This document shows, piece by piece, positions 1-10,769 of a DNA stretch of 64,000 nt. The stretch comes from Spirogloea muscicola (taxonomy: Eukaryota > Streptophyta > Zygnematophyceae > Spirogloeales > Spirogloeaceae), in NCBI GenBank assembly GCA_009602725.1, contig WELB01000034.1, forward strand, positions 598,811 to 662,810. Direction: 5' to 3'. Every line of letters begins with the position of its first letter. Position 1 is the stretch's first letter. A program made the position numbers and the translations under genes. The notes beneath the pieces were generated by a model. That model had not been told where the DNA came from and did not search any database. It worked only from the letters and a program-made list of their open reading frames with translations.

Positions 1-23
1 ACTACGTAAGTGCGCCTGCGCAC

Positions 24-550
24 CTGCCGTGCCGCCAGGACTTCGTCACACTCGGCCTGCAGCTCCCCAAGGCCGTCCTGCAGCTTGCCGATCCGGGCGA
101 GCAGCTGCAAGGGGTTCACCTGCAAGGCAGGGCACACGTCCGCCCTCTGAGCAACCACGAACTAGCGTCAACGCGGACCACTGCTAGCAGCGACACAGTC
201 CTTTGGGCGCGCAAGTGAAGAAGAGCAGATATGGATTCTGCACAACCGACGGATAGCAGCGATGCGGTGCGACGTCTGCCAGTTGGCGGCACTCACGCCG
301 TGCTCCGAGTATGCGGCGTCAAACTCGTTCGCCAGCCGCTCTGCTACGAACTTCACGGTGCGGGCCCGATGGCCGCTTCAGCAAAGCGGCGCACGGCCCA
401 CAGGAAGGCCAGTCGCAGAGACGGCCAGCGGCGTGGCGGCTCGACGTGCAATAGGCGGCAGTCGAGGGCCGCATCGTGGCGACCTCACACCTCGAGGTCG
501 GCGCGCGCCTTCTCCAGCAGGCTCTGCAGCCGGTCCGCGGCGGCCTCCAT
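24..550 (-). CDS. SKA2: SKA2-like spindle/kinetochore protein (partial, 3' end outside window)
   Basis: Three minus-strand exons are visible: 550-491, 350-297 and 119-24, with donors GTGTGAG, GTGAGT and GTGCGC. All junctions are phase 0. They join into 70 residues: MEAAADRLQSLLEKARADLE, then FVAERLANEF...SEHG, then VNPLQLLARIGKL. The pattern matches the N-terminal half of SKA2: an initial MEA..D.L coiled coil with KA..DL, then a .RLA.E segment, then NP..LL. SKA2 is a helical subunit of the SKA complex, which couples kinetochores to microtubules in mitosis. The family is about 120 residues, so roughly 50 residues lie beyond base 1. The identification rests on pattern over a short coiled-coil protein, so a different coiled-coil protein remains possible. 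A GCC-rich run lies immediately upstream of the ATG. Confidence 0.6.
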
Positions 551-1257
551 GGCGCCGGCTGCCGCCACCACCGCCGTCGCCGCCGCTTGGCGATGCCGGC
601 AGCGGCAGGTAGCCAGGTGAGAGGGTTTCCCGCCTTTTCTGTTTTCAAATTCACCAGCGGGGGGCAAGGGACGACTGCGAGGCTCGCCGTGGCGGGCCCA
701 AACGGCGCGGCAGCAGGCGCCGTCAAGCAAACGGTGGTGGGATCGCTCTCGAACCCCAAACGGTGTCCGTGGCAACCACGGCGGCTGCCGCCCACTCCGG
801 CGGCGGCGAACCCAAGTAGCGGTTCATCTGTGACGCACAACAATGGCAGGAAAACACGGCGACGTCGTGTGCTGTATTCGCGCTCTGGATTGCCGGTAGG
901 GACTGAGCAGGACTCAAGTAGCTGCTCGGTGGCATTCCAGTTTGACGTGATGCTGGTACTGGTGTTGGTGCTCCAGCGCCCCAGATTGGCCTGACAGATG
1001 GATGTGCTCACTCGTGCGTACAAAAGTGCCCCTTCAGTTGTCTTTTTCCACTTTCTTCCCTCAGCCCCCAATATAATTCTCTCTGTACTTCTTACAAACG
1101 ATGTACTGGCTTGCATTGGCCTCCATCGTTTCATGCGCACCGCGCGCCTTTCTCATGAGCTGGCAGTTGCTGGCACATGTGTGCAGCTTCGGTATTTGCT
1201 GGCCCTTACGTTGTGAATAATAAACAGAGCCATTGTGGCAGCGCAAGCCAGCAAGGC
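551..1257. other. Intergenic: SKA2 5' flank and carrier 3' flank, with one retroelement tail
   Basis: No supported gene. The part next to SKA2 is rich in CCG/GCC (553-592), as at most gene starts here. Bases 1100-1155 carry a plus-oriented copy of the family-A retroelement tail (ends TTTCATGCGCACCGCGCGCC). Long open frames in this GC-rich segment have no recognisable product. Confidence 0.6.
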
Positions 1258-3459
1258 CTAGACGAACTTTAGGTAGATATCAGTGAGACGGTCCTTGGCC
1301 TCTCCGAGGATGAAGACGGCGCAGGCAATGCGCTGAGCACGCGGCAAGAGGCCGCTCCACAGCCTCCGAAACCCCCCTTCATGCCACATGGCAATCCCCG
1401 TCTTGACCATGCTTCTGCAGGCACGCATAAAGCAGGTACTGAGTGTAGCGCAAAGGGGAGATGATCATGTGGTGCACAAGCCTGAGCCAATGAAGGAAAC
1501 CTCGCATCGTGCCAGTCAGTTGCTGCAGATCAGTGAGGCATACTGCTGACATGCTGCGATTGAGTGGATATAGGTATTGGAAAGTAAGCAGAGGAACCAA
1601 CTTCATCTCTTGCAGCTCCAAATTTGACTGCATCCGCGTCTTGATGGTATCAAATGGTTGTGTGATCACAGCTGCTGCTACTCCAGAAATCAGAGAAGAG
1701 CTAATCATAGCCAAAAAGGGGCGCTCACTTAGTGCCGGCACCCCTGCCTGCAACCTACACCGCATTATGGGATTCACGCCAAGATAGGCTGCGGTGTACA
1801 CAGTGTCACGAGCAATGTTGGGCACCTGTAAGCAATGACAACGACCTTAATTAAGGCAGTATCTCCTTGTGGAGCTGAATGTCCTACAAGTAGCTGATGC
1901 TGCAGTAAGAGATGCATCCTGCACCTGTGACTGAGCAACATCCAGGGAAGGATTCAAATGCATAAAAGCGGTCACCGTACAAACATCCGTGGCCGTGGAC
2001 CTGCACAGTAGCAACCTGCTATTTTAGAATATATTGGGGCCAAGCGCAACAGAAGAAGATGGGAAGCCCACCACACCACGGTAGAACGAAGCCAGCCCGT
2101 TCCGCAACATGACATCCCGCGCCTGACACAGCAAGGTTCCCCCTAGCTTTTGCTGCTGAATCATGACGAGCTCGGCGGGGCAGGTCACAGCCACCGAGAC
2201 TGCTCCTGCTACGCCAGCCACGCCTGCCCTCCCAAGATCGTTGAGCATGCCTGGCATCATCAACAGAAAACTTGATGCTCAGTGAGACGCACACGAACAG
2301 ATATGACTAGGACAGGCAGGACAAGCTTTTAGCAAGATCGACATGAGCTACATTTAGCAACCAATGGAAACTCTTGTCGGATTCGGGATGAATCAAGATT
2401 AGAAAAAACATGGGAGGGCGGTGTTGTTCTGAAAACAGGCGGGTATTCAGGCCCCAGAGTCGTGACAGAAGTTTGGCCTCAACGACGTCGATCAACTCAA
2501 TGACCAGTGGGCAGCACACCGTACGACTCGAGCTGCTGCTCAAGGTAGCCATTCACCCCGAATTGCACGGCATTGATGGGCATCATGCTCCCGGCATTGA
2601 CAAGCACGCCGCGGTACAGCACGCGCAGGTTGAGGGAGATGGTCCGCTTGTCCTAGACACAAGTTGAGACCGCAAGTCGTGAGCACACTCACTAGACGTG
2701 TTTTCTGGTCACGACAAGCTTGTCTGCTGCGCGAGCTGGCACCCACCACAACCTAAAGCCAAATGATCTGCTGCTCCTGATCAGTTTGACCTGTGGCTCA
2801 GAGGACAAAAACAAGCCCGCAATGGCTGCAGAATATTATATGCAGCACTATTCGACAACAGCTACCAAGCGGCTGACACCATAAGCGCGGCCTCAAAGAA
2901 TCCACTAAGGTACAGCTGATGTCTCCGGGCTCAGAATTTCCTGCTCACTTGAATCGCGTTCTTCCAGGACACTGACGGCTGCTGCAGCCCGACCTCGATT
3001 ATGCCTGCAAGCCCGCCGATGGCGGCCGACGCTGCGGGGGAAATGAGCGTGGCGGTGTTGAGGCGATCCACGCTCGCAAGAACGGCAGAAGCACCGCCGG
3101 CTGCGACAGCATCAGGGCCATCGTTCGTGTGCTCGTGTTGGAGCAGGTGAGCGGGGGACCCATTGGCCCCCTTCTGGAGCATCGGCAACGAGCTGTAGCC
3201 CTGTGCCTGGCGACTGCTGCCTCCAGCACCTATAGCAGCGCCAGGCTACGATATTCAGGCCAAGCACAGCCTCGCCGCAGCCTGATCGCCGCCTTTGCTT
3301 TGGTCGTGAGCCGTCGCGCAACGTCCTTATTGCTTCTCCGACTTCTCATTGGCAGCGCACGTAGTAGGTGGAGGCGCCTGGCCTCGCCCTCGGCGCAGCC
3401 CCAGCCGCTATCGCTGCGAGTAACGCCGCTCGGCCCGGCACCTTGTGAGCATCAAGCAT
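1258..3459 (-). CDS. Mitochondrial carrier family (SLC25) transporter
   Basis: Six minus-strand exons are proposed: 3459-3361, 3206-2949, 2652-2520, 2250-2075, 1825 to about 1614, and 1414-1258. Phases agree at every junction except exon 5/6. There the only phase-fitting donors are weak: GTCAAA at 1628, or a GC-type donor at 1613. The protein is about 340 residues with the three-fold carrier repeat: a divergent first signature (QQPSVSWKNAIQ), a second (CPAELVMIQQQ) and a canonical third (QPFDTIKTRMQ). Each is followed by the half-repeat element (LYRGV, SFYRG, LWSGLLPRAQR). Members are six-helix antiporters, usually of the inner mitochondrial membrane. The substrate cannot be assigned: the contact residues match no subgroup I recognise. 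Residues 1-33 are Ala/Arg rich and may be a targeting extension. Confidence 0.85.
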
Positions 3460-5641
3460 GGCTACACTCCTCTGTCAGCTCCAAACGGAGGATTGTGATC
3501 AGCGCCAGCCGCGAGCTCTGAGCCTGGCCGCCGCCATCGCCGCCGCCGCAGGCCGTGACAGACGTGGAATGAAACCAGTCATCAACAGGGACGATGGTTG
3601 TAGATTAGCCAGCCTGTGCATTAGCCAGCCCAAAAATAATGATTGGACAAGTTCCGCAAACGTGGGGTTGAACGGGGAAGCTGTGGTGTGGGCTTTAGGC
3701 TAGTGAGGTCCGGCGCTGCAGTCTACCTTTGTTCTCTTGCATGTAATTGTTAGCGTTGCTGCTTGATGTAAGGGAGCACTCTTCCGAAGGGCACAGGGGC
3801 TCATGGAAGCTACTACGGAATCTAGGTCCTCCTATTAGAAGAAAGCGCGGCCAGACTGACTGGTGGCTGTGAGAGGCCAGCCCAAAGCAATGGACAAGGT
3901 CTGAAGGAGCCGGACTGCGGAGTGCTAAGACAGCCGCAAGGAGACTCTCAGTAACCTCTAGTCAGTAGATGCAAGTCGGAATAGCTAGCAGGCTATTACA
4001 GTAAAAGCGCAGTATTATCACTACCCTCTGCATTAGTGGACCGGCTGCATGCGCCCGCGGCAGCGTCTGGCCTCTGCAGGTGATGGCAATTCCAAAAGGA
4101 ATGAGAAGAAAGAGCTCTTCCAACGAAGGCAATGACTGTAAGAGGCCAGCCCAGACGGAATGGACAAATAGAAGGCGCACGATGCGCATGAATGGAAAGG
4201 GAGGCCAAATCAAGCCGATAACAGTAGGCAACAGAACAGACTCGTACTCGTACATAAGAGGACGATGACTGTGAAAGGCCAACCCAGAAGGAATGGATCA
4301 GGTCCGAAGGGGCCGGAAAGTGCAATCAGGGAGCTACTGAAGGGGCTCGACTTATGGGCTCAAACGACCTCTAGTCGGTAATTGCAATGCGGGGGTGACT
4401 AAGCAGCCGGAAACGAGTTGCCAAGCTGAAACTCAGAGGCAGCAGCCAAGGTGTGGCCCGTCTAAAGTGCACGGCGAACGCCTGGTACACGACTTCTCTT
4501 ACGTCCCTTTCTCTGCAGAGGTCCATGGTTGTAAGTCCAGGTTTCAAAGAAGAGCTTATGTGAAGATCAACCGAGTAGAAGAAGTCTAGGGATGTAGCTC
4601 CATTTGCAAAGGAGAGCTCATATTAGAAGATCAAGCAAATGCAAGGAGTCATATATCTTCGACTTTGCAGGCCAGCATTTAGGAAGGCCATTGCTATGGA
4701 ACTACTGTGCCTGCACCTGCACTCTCATGCTCACACAGTCATGAACTGCTGACCCTCAACCAGCCCACTGCCTGTAAGAGCTCTACAAGAATGTGCAAAG
4801 GGCAACCTCTGCGATTTCTGATGCTGACCCTGTCAACGTTGCACCTGTTGACCTTTGCAACGCTTTTACTGGGCACGCCCTCCACCTGAAGCTTATGCTG
4901 TGTGTGCAAGAAATGACCTAATAAGCTATGGCTCCAAGCCCTCGCGCACTTCACGACTTGCAGCCCATCGAAGACATTAGAGGGAGTTTCACTTACCCAG
5001 GTTGCAACTTGCTACAACTCAACTCAAAGTTGGCACTTTGGCCAAAAATTTAGCAGCAAACATGCAGGCGCAACATTAAAGCTGTTCCCAGCTGTGAGTC
5101 TCTTCCCAGAAACTTAATAAGAATATCGATACATCACTCACACTCCTCAACAAAAAGGGACAATAAGATGGACCACTGTGCATGATGTTGACAAGCTAAG
5201 CAGTGCAGCAATACTTCGGACTAGCTCCAAGAGTTGTATAAGACCACAGCAAGCTCAACAGCAGGATGAGCACGGGCTTGCCTGCATGCCATGGCTGCCT
5301 ATATCTGTGTCGGCCACAATAAAGCCCAGCTAGGGTTGTCAATAGTTTGCCTCCACTTGCCTCTACTTGCGCAATCAATCGTCACACCTTCCAAGTCACA
5401 GCAGAACGCAGCTGCATGTTTACATCCTCCTGAAAGACACAGGCGACTCTTGACGTTCAATAGTCCAATAATATCAACTTTTTAAGCATGAATTCCTAAT
5501 TGTTTGAAAGATACATTAAGAGCAGAGCTCTATCCATTCACTACTGTTGCGTAAGATCTTGCTTGAGACGACCTTGACGCAAGCATCAGCAGGAATCGCA
5601 TCTCATGCCAGCAAAGGAGGTGACACGTGCATTGCTACAGT
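3460..5641. repeat. Gene-free stretch with antisense retroelement tails
   Basis: Copies of the 3'-tail hairpin element lie at about 3862-3915, 4130-4165 and 4260-4320, in reverse orientation. They read GGCTGTGAGAGGCCAGCCC followed by AATGGACAAGGTC and GAAGG.GCCGG. A family-A tail (GCGCATGAATGG...GGAGGCCAA) is at about 4170-4215. From 4450 to 5641 I see only AT-richer DNA with no gene or repeat I can name. It is probably the downstream flank of the Abraxas gene. Confidence 0.6.
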
Positions 5642-6748
5642 TTACGACTGTTTCGATTGGGCAAGATTGGCTGAGCAACGGCTGCTGAGGGAAGAGTGAA
5701 GAAGTCGGACCTGGCTGGCTACGGCTGCTGAGCTCTCGCCAACCAGTTCTGCAAGCCCTTGCAATCGGGCCATCATTGAGTTGTACAGAGCCTCTAGCTC
5801 CTTGACTTGGTCACCTGCTCCCGCCAAGTCTGCAAGTCTTTCGGTGGCGAACCCTTCCGCCCATCGATCCAGGTCAGACTGACTGCCACCAGCCTCTACT
5901 GCGCTCGTTCCAGTAGCAGCAGTTTCCAAGGGCTCTGCCGCCGTCGACCGAAGCAAAGAAAGCCAGGGGAAGGGTGCTGTGGGGGTGAAGGACTCGTAGT
6001 CGCCTCTGAAGCCGGGACCAATGTTGACAATCTGTATGGCCCTTGGCTCCAGCAACACTCCTCCTCCAGGCCGCATGTGGTGCTGGAAGGCTCGGTAGTC
6101 ATATGTATGCGTGGCCAGCGTGGACCCCACCGACGCCGAAAAGAGGCACAGGAAGCACGGGTTCGTGCCTATCTTCGACAGGAGCCGCAGGTGGGCCGTG
6201 ACGGCGGCCTCCCTCATGGACGGCCTGAGCGCTGTGTTCCGGCGGCTGACGAACCAGCCCAGCGGGGCCTCTCCCGGGAAGCTCCGGTGGCTGGTCATCT
6301 GCGCCAGCTTCGCCGCGTCGACCGCCCCGGCGGCATCGTAGAAGCTCAGCAGGCGGCCGGCGGAGCAGTACCCCGTGATGTGCGCCGAGTTGTCCTCCCT
6401 CGAGCCCGGGAGGCCCTCATCGTCCTGCACGATGCCGCGGTGACATTATATTCAGTAAGGAGCAATAAGTGCATTAAGGGCAATAAGGGGCATCACAGCA
6501 GCAGCGGCAGCATCGAGCAACCTCAAGAGGATGTAAATGCCGGCAGCCAGCTTGAGCTCAGGCGAGCGGTGCGAGCTCGTCCGCTTCGTGAGCATTACCT
6601 CCAGCTGGCTCACACTCCTCCGGGAGATCGAGCCAAAGAGGACGCCGTCGCAGTCACCCGGGCTGGCCACGAGGTCCTCGAGCAGCGACGCGAGCGTGGC
6701 CCCAGTGACGGTCAGGCGGTACGCCAGCTCCGACGCGCCGTCCGTCAT
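5642..6748 (-). CDS. Abraxas-family MPN-minus protein (BRISC/BRCA1-A scaffold type)
   Basis: Two exons (6748-6599 and 6424-5642, donor GTAATG, phase 0) encode 310 residues ending in TAA. The N-terminal ~190 residues follow the Abraxas/FAM175 MPN fold: VTGATLASLLEDL, CDGVLFGS, LLSFYDAAG, then LGWFVSRRNTALRPSMRE, then CFLCLFSAS, then HTYDYRAF. About residues 246-298 look like a coiled coil (QVKELEALYNSMMARLQGL). The family scaffolds BRCC36 deubiquitinase complexes that cleave Lys63 ubiquitin chains. The first domain lacks the JAMM metal ligands (no HxH), as in all Abraxas proteins. The C terminus (NLAQSKQS) has no SPxF phospho-motif, so it resembles the BRISC-type ABRO1 and plant members more than animal Abraxas1. 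GCC runs lie upstream at 6772-6815 and 6957-7002. Confidence 0.85.
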
Positions 6749-8816
6749 GAGCCGAGCGGCCGTTCGACCGCACGCGGCGGCGGCGGCTGCGGCGGCGGCT
6801 GCGGCGGCGGCGGAGCTCCACCGCGGCTCACACGCTCCTCGCTTGGGGGATGGCTATTTGTGGATGGCCGGCACAGTCTGCGCCTTGCAAGCGCGCCTGC
6901 CGCATGGACGCTGCCGTTGTCGAGCGCTCGGAAGGACTCTGGGTCCGCTGCGGACGCTCGCGGCGGCGGCGTCGGCGGCGGCGTCGGCGGCGGCGGCCCA
7001 AGCTGCGACGCGCCGCTGGGAGAGGACTTGATCACCAGCTGACAGACGAGGTGGACGCTGCATCGATCTAGTCTTTACGCGAACCCTTACCAAGCTGGGC
7101 GCGAAGGCTTCGGGCTCCGATAACCCGGCTGCTCACTCTCTGTCGCCTTGCCTCTTGTGCCGTGGCAGTAGCAGCGAGTTTTGTTATTCTGTAGCGAAGA
7201 CATTGACAAGCTATGGCCAAGGACACAGACACTGAGCTCCCAAAAGCGAAGTGACCACGTATCCATCCTGAAAGAAGAAGTGGCTCTCCCAATGGGGCAA
7301 AGGGCTGTGAGAAGCCAGCCCGAAAAGAATTGACTAAGCTTCGAAGGGGCCAAATGATGGAGGGGCGTAAAGCCACAATGACGGAGGGGCCGGAAGATGC
7401 TGTCAGAACGGGTGGAGGATGGACCACGCAGTAGCTACGAGTGAGGAGCCTCCGATCCGACAGACTAGCATCCTGAGAGAATGGACGAGAAGCGATGAAC
7501 AATTACACCATAGACTGGGCTCCTGTGAGAGGCAGTGGCCGACAGGAGCAGCCAGAAGAGGCGACGGTGGCATTGAGAGGCCAGCCTAGAGGAAACAACA
7601 GGCTCAAGTGTTGTTGAAGATCGGCTAGGAATACAGACAGGCGCTTATGAGTCATTACTTCTGCCACCTACTTAGATTGCCTATGTAGTTGGTTCAGCTG
7701 ACGCAACCTACGTTTTTGTTGCTCTTGGACCCCTGACGCGCTCTCTGGCTCGCCTGACATTGGTCACCGTACCTCTACTGAATACCACCTGTGGCACGGT
7801 TTGGCTGCATCACTTTGCTTCGTTTAATGTGTGAGCTCAGGTAGCGGTATGCTACCTCCACACACGGGCTTCACATAGTGTCTTTGCAGCAGCTCTGTTT
7901 CGAAGGTTCGCGCGCGCTAGCTTTATCAGTTATTATTATGTCCAGCTATGAATAGCGGGTTCCACTTCCACCCCCCGCGGATAATCCTCACTGTCCCCCT
8001 CAACTTTCGCCATCTATATGTTGCCCACTGGCACCTTGCAACAAGTGGCGCCACCGAGGGCCCCCCCGCCTCCCCATCCCCTCGCCTACCCCTCCTCCTG
8101 TTTACCTCCTACCAGCCGCAATTGACATCTATGACTGCAGAGGTCCTCGTTTCAACACCTTTGAAGCTTATGCCAGCTTGAGGTATGCTTAATGGGGATG
8201 TGCTTCCACACTGAAATAGGCTTGCTGGCAGCACGTCTCTCATTATTGCGCAGCCGTGTGTCAGTATGCCTGCGCTGGCTCAGGCCTATGTATTCTGTAA
8301 ATGACACCCTTATTTAGTAGCGGGGGTCTAAGAACCTGCTGTCCAATTTTGAGACATCACCTTAGTGACCTCTGTACGCTGACCCGCATCTATAGTGTGA
8401 GTCAGGATGGCAGCAGGGGCTACTTGGTGCTAGCATTTGGGCTCAGGCCTTCTGTCATTCAACTGTCACTCAACCTATACATGCTTTCTAAGCCGGCCTC
8501 CCTCAGGGTAGCCGATCTTGGCCTCGGCCCACTGAGGTGGCACTTGGCGTTCTTCTGAACACTCCTGCTGATACTGCTCACCACGCATGTACATATCGGC
8601 CATTGCTGTCCGCCACTCTGCTGCATGTAAATTTTACGATGCTTCAGCAGGATACTGCTTGCAACAGAAGCAAATGTGGCAACAGCACCACCATAATATG
8701 AGTAGTCGGACTTTGAAGGTGTACCTGCATCATGCTTGGCGACGTACATCAAAGATGTTGGCTTTGAACTCTGGACTTGTCCTGTGAAACCTTGGGCGAG
8801 TAGATAGATCCTCTCT
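6749..8816. repeat. GCC-rich Abraxas 5' flank, then repeat debris
   Basis: Bases 6772-6815 and 6957-7002 are GGC/GCC trinucleotide runs upstream of the Abraxas start. Bases 7260-7480 are a reverse-orientation family-C retroelement 3' UTR: GTGGCTCTCCCAATGGGG, the CAGCCC hairpin, AATTGACTAAGCTTCGAAGGGGCC, then GGTGGAGGATGGACCAC. A partial hairpin copy is at about 7570-7590. From 7600 to 8816 no gene is supported. Confidence 0.6.
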
Positions 8817-9233
8817 TCAATAGACTTCTTTGCTCGGGTTGCCATTCACAATCTTCTTGGAAGGAGTCTCTTGACCTAAATACTGGAAGCTAGATCTCGG
8901 TGCTTGCCACTTTCTGTCACTTGCTACTCAACACTTCGTCTGATAATGTCAATCTGGCAAGTAGCAAAGACTGCTGACTAGTGACATAGGCTGGTTAGCA
9001 TCGTGTAATAGCTCAAATGACTAGCACAGAATGCAAATCCGCTCACCATGGGTGTCCACGACTTGCCGCATAGCATGCGGGTCTGGGGAAGGCTCACTAG
9101 CTTCTGCACCGCCTGGCCCAAGGCTTGACGCCCTCTCGGCGGCGCGGGCGCCGACGCAGGTGCGGCTCTGGGCAAGAGGGTCAGACTTGCCAAGCGGACT
9201 GCTTGGCGCGAGCTCGCCGTTGTGGTGGGTCAA
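8817..9233 (-). CDS. Possible small two-exon gene, unknown product
   Basis: A tentative model joins exon 9233-9047 (donor GTGAGC) to exon 8875-8817 (acceptor TTTAG), phase 1. The short protein ends DTHGQETPSKKIVNGNPSKEVY. I do not recognise it. The C-terminal stretch reads like real coding sequence (Lys/Ser/Asn rich, unlike the GC-shadow frames), and both splice sites are good. The 5' exon runs into the start of a plus-strand retroelement fragment, so the start codon is doubtful. The alternative is a chance open frame. Confidence 0.25.
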
Positions 9234-9329
9234 GGGGTCAGCGTTTCTGAGACGCGAGGTGCCCTACAGCGGGACGGCGCTCGGGGAGCTTCAAGGGCTC
9301 GCTCTTCAAGCCCTGGATCCTCGGGCCCC

Positions 9330-9904
9330 TTTGCTCAGGCTAATGCTTTGCACCAGATCATCCGGCGATGGAGGTGTCCGGCATCATGCCAATCTCCTTC
9401 AGGCGCGGCAAGCCATACGTGCGGCGTCTGGACGTGGTCGCCACCCCCTGGGACGATGGGCCTCGTCTGCTCCTGGACGTGGTACTGATCGACGCATACA
9501 AGGCTGGCGCACCCACGTCAACCGTGTCTGGCTGGGCCACGTCCAGCGCGGAGCGCAAGGAGCAGCACTACCAGGACCATCCCCGAGGGGACCATCTTTG
9601 CCCGTGTGCCATGGATATCTACGGCGGCTACGGCGTGAAATGGTCCTCCCTGATCCAGCATCTGGCCCGGCTGGTTGATGCGCGTCGTAAAAGTCGGGGG
9701 GGCAGCTTGGGCCACTCCAGCATTCCACAGGCCTTAGTTGCATATTATAGAATGCGGCTCTCGCTTTGTTTGCTGCGTTCGCAAGCATTGGCTCTTCATC
9801 AACGTGCAGGGCGCGCTCTAAGTCAGGCCTCCGGCTTTCGTGGCGGCACTCCAGCTCCCCAAGTTAGCTTGTCCGATTTGTTTGTGCTCTCCCGTGGGTA
9901 CTAA
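9330..9904 (+). mobile_element. Non-LTR retrotransposon 3' fragment: nuclease-like domain and C-terminal module
   Basis: An intact 178-codon frame (9368-9904) is the longest uninterrupted copy of the C-terminal part of the resident non-LTR elements. It carries RRLDVVA, then LLLDVVLIDAYK, then AERKEQHY, spaced as in PD-(D/E)xK (restriction-like) nucleases, then CAMDIYGGYG. It ends with the conserved module MRLSLCLLRSQALALHQRAG to SDLFVLSRGY. No reverse transcriptase lies upstream, so it is a 5'-truncated copy, the usual outcome of target-primed reverse transcription. The nuclease assignment is inference from residue spacing. The same blocks recur at 27.3-27.8 kb (-) and 30.2-30.7 kb (+). Confidence 0.7.
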
Positions 9905-10260
9905 TGTCACCTTAGGCACCTTAGTTTAGGTCTCTGTATAATGTAGCCTTGTTTAGTTTTGCACTCGCCTCTGCTTGAACTGTGTATTGGCTTGAATTGG
10001 CCTCCCTTTTCATTTCATGCGCCACGCGCGCCTTTCTTCTTCTTTGCACCAGAAAGCTGGGCGAGCTCTAGTTGGTGGCAGAGGGCTTCGTATCTGCCAT
10101 CTAGTATCCAGGCATCGGTTTGCGACCTTTATGTTTTGACCCGTGGTTCCTGAGCGGGTCAATCTACTGTAGGTTATGTAGGTCTTAAGATGTGCTTGCC
10201 TTTGTACTTGGCCATTTGGCCTTCGTTTGTTTCAAATACACGAAATTTCCTTTGCCGAGA
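9905..10260 (+). mobile_element. Two stacked retroelement 3' ends (family A then family B)
   Basis: Bases 9905-10045 are the family-A 3' UTR: TAATGTCACCTTAGGCACC, then TTGGCTTGAATTGGCCTCCC, then TTTCATGCGCCACGCGCGCC. Immediately after, 10046-10153 encodes the last ~35 residues of another element (LHQKAGRAL.., frame broken by one base, ending LTRGS). Then comes the family-B 3' UTR with TTGACCCG...CGGGTCAA around the stop and the tail CTTGGCCATTTGGCCTTCG, ending near AAATTTCC. Confidence 0.65.
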
Positions 10261-10329
10261 GAATGAAAGTGGCTCTCCCAATGGGGGCAAGGGCAGTGAG
10301 AAGCCAGCCCATCGCCCCTGGCCGGGTCT

Positions 10330-10690
10330 GCCAGGGGCGATGCCCGGCTTCAACGCCGCCAGTTCGCTCGCACAAGTCTTCCGCATGCGCCTGGCCGTAT
10401 CGCTTCAACGCTCCCTTGCCCACGCCGTCCACACGCGAGCAGGCCGTGCTATGGCCGCCGCCTCTGGGTCTCGGCGGAGTGCCTCTTTCCCTGCAGCGAG
10501 CTACTCAGACCTGATGTTGCTCACTCGTGGGTACTGAGCTTCCCTTTGCATCGTCTCTGTGTTCTGCAGTGTTTTGTAGTGTAGTCCTTTTTCCGGCTCC
10601 TCTTTCTTTGGCTTTGGACATTGTCCATTCTTTTTTGGGCTGGCTTTGCCAGCCGCTCTTCTCTATGGGCGCGCACTTCTTCTTTTGACC
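10330..10690 (+). mobile_element. 5'-truncated retroelement 3' end with GGGCTGGC hairpin
   Basis: A coding remnant (MRLAVSLQRSLAHAVHTRAG to SDLMLLTRGY, stop at 10537) is followed by a 150-base 3' UTR. The UTR ends in GGACATTGTCCATTC and the hairpin GGGCTGGCTTTGCCAGCC, then CTCTATGGGCGCGCACTTC. A reverse copy of the UTR end is at 10885-10985. A reverse copy of coding end plus UTR is at 25855-26080. Confidence 0.65.
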
Positions 10691-10769
10691 TGATGTTTGC
10701 CTAGGGTTTTGGCTAGTGCAGCCCCACTCTTTGCATTGCATTGCATGTTTGGCCTTCAGTAGGAAGACT

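Noticed and set aside
5807-7042. Long plus-strand open frame (411 codons) antisense to Abraxas
   Set aside because: It is the reverse shadow of GC-rich Abraxas coding and GCC-run DNA. It has Arg/Gly-rich composition and no motifs.
8459-8845. 128-codon minus-strand frame starting MATRAKKSIEERIYLL
   Set aside because: It overlaps, in another frame, the better-supported terminal exon at 8875-8817, shows no recognisable motif, and loses protein-like composition towards its end.
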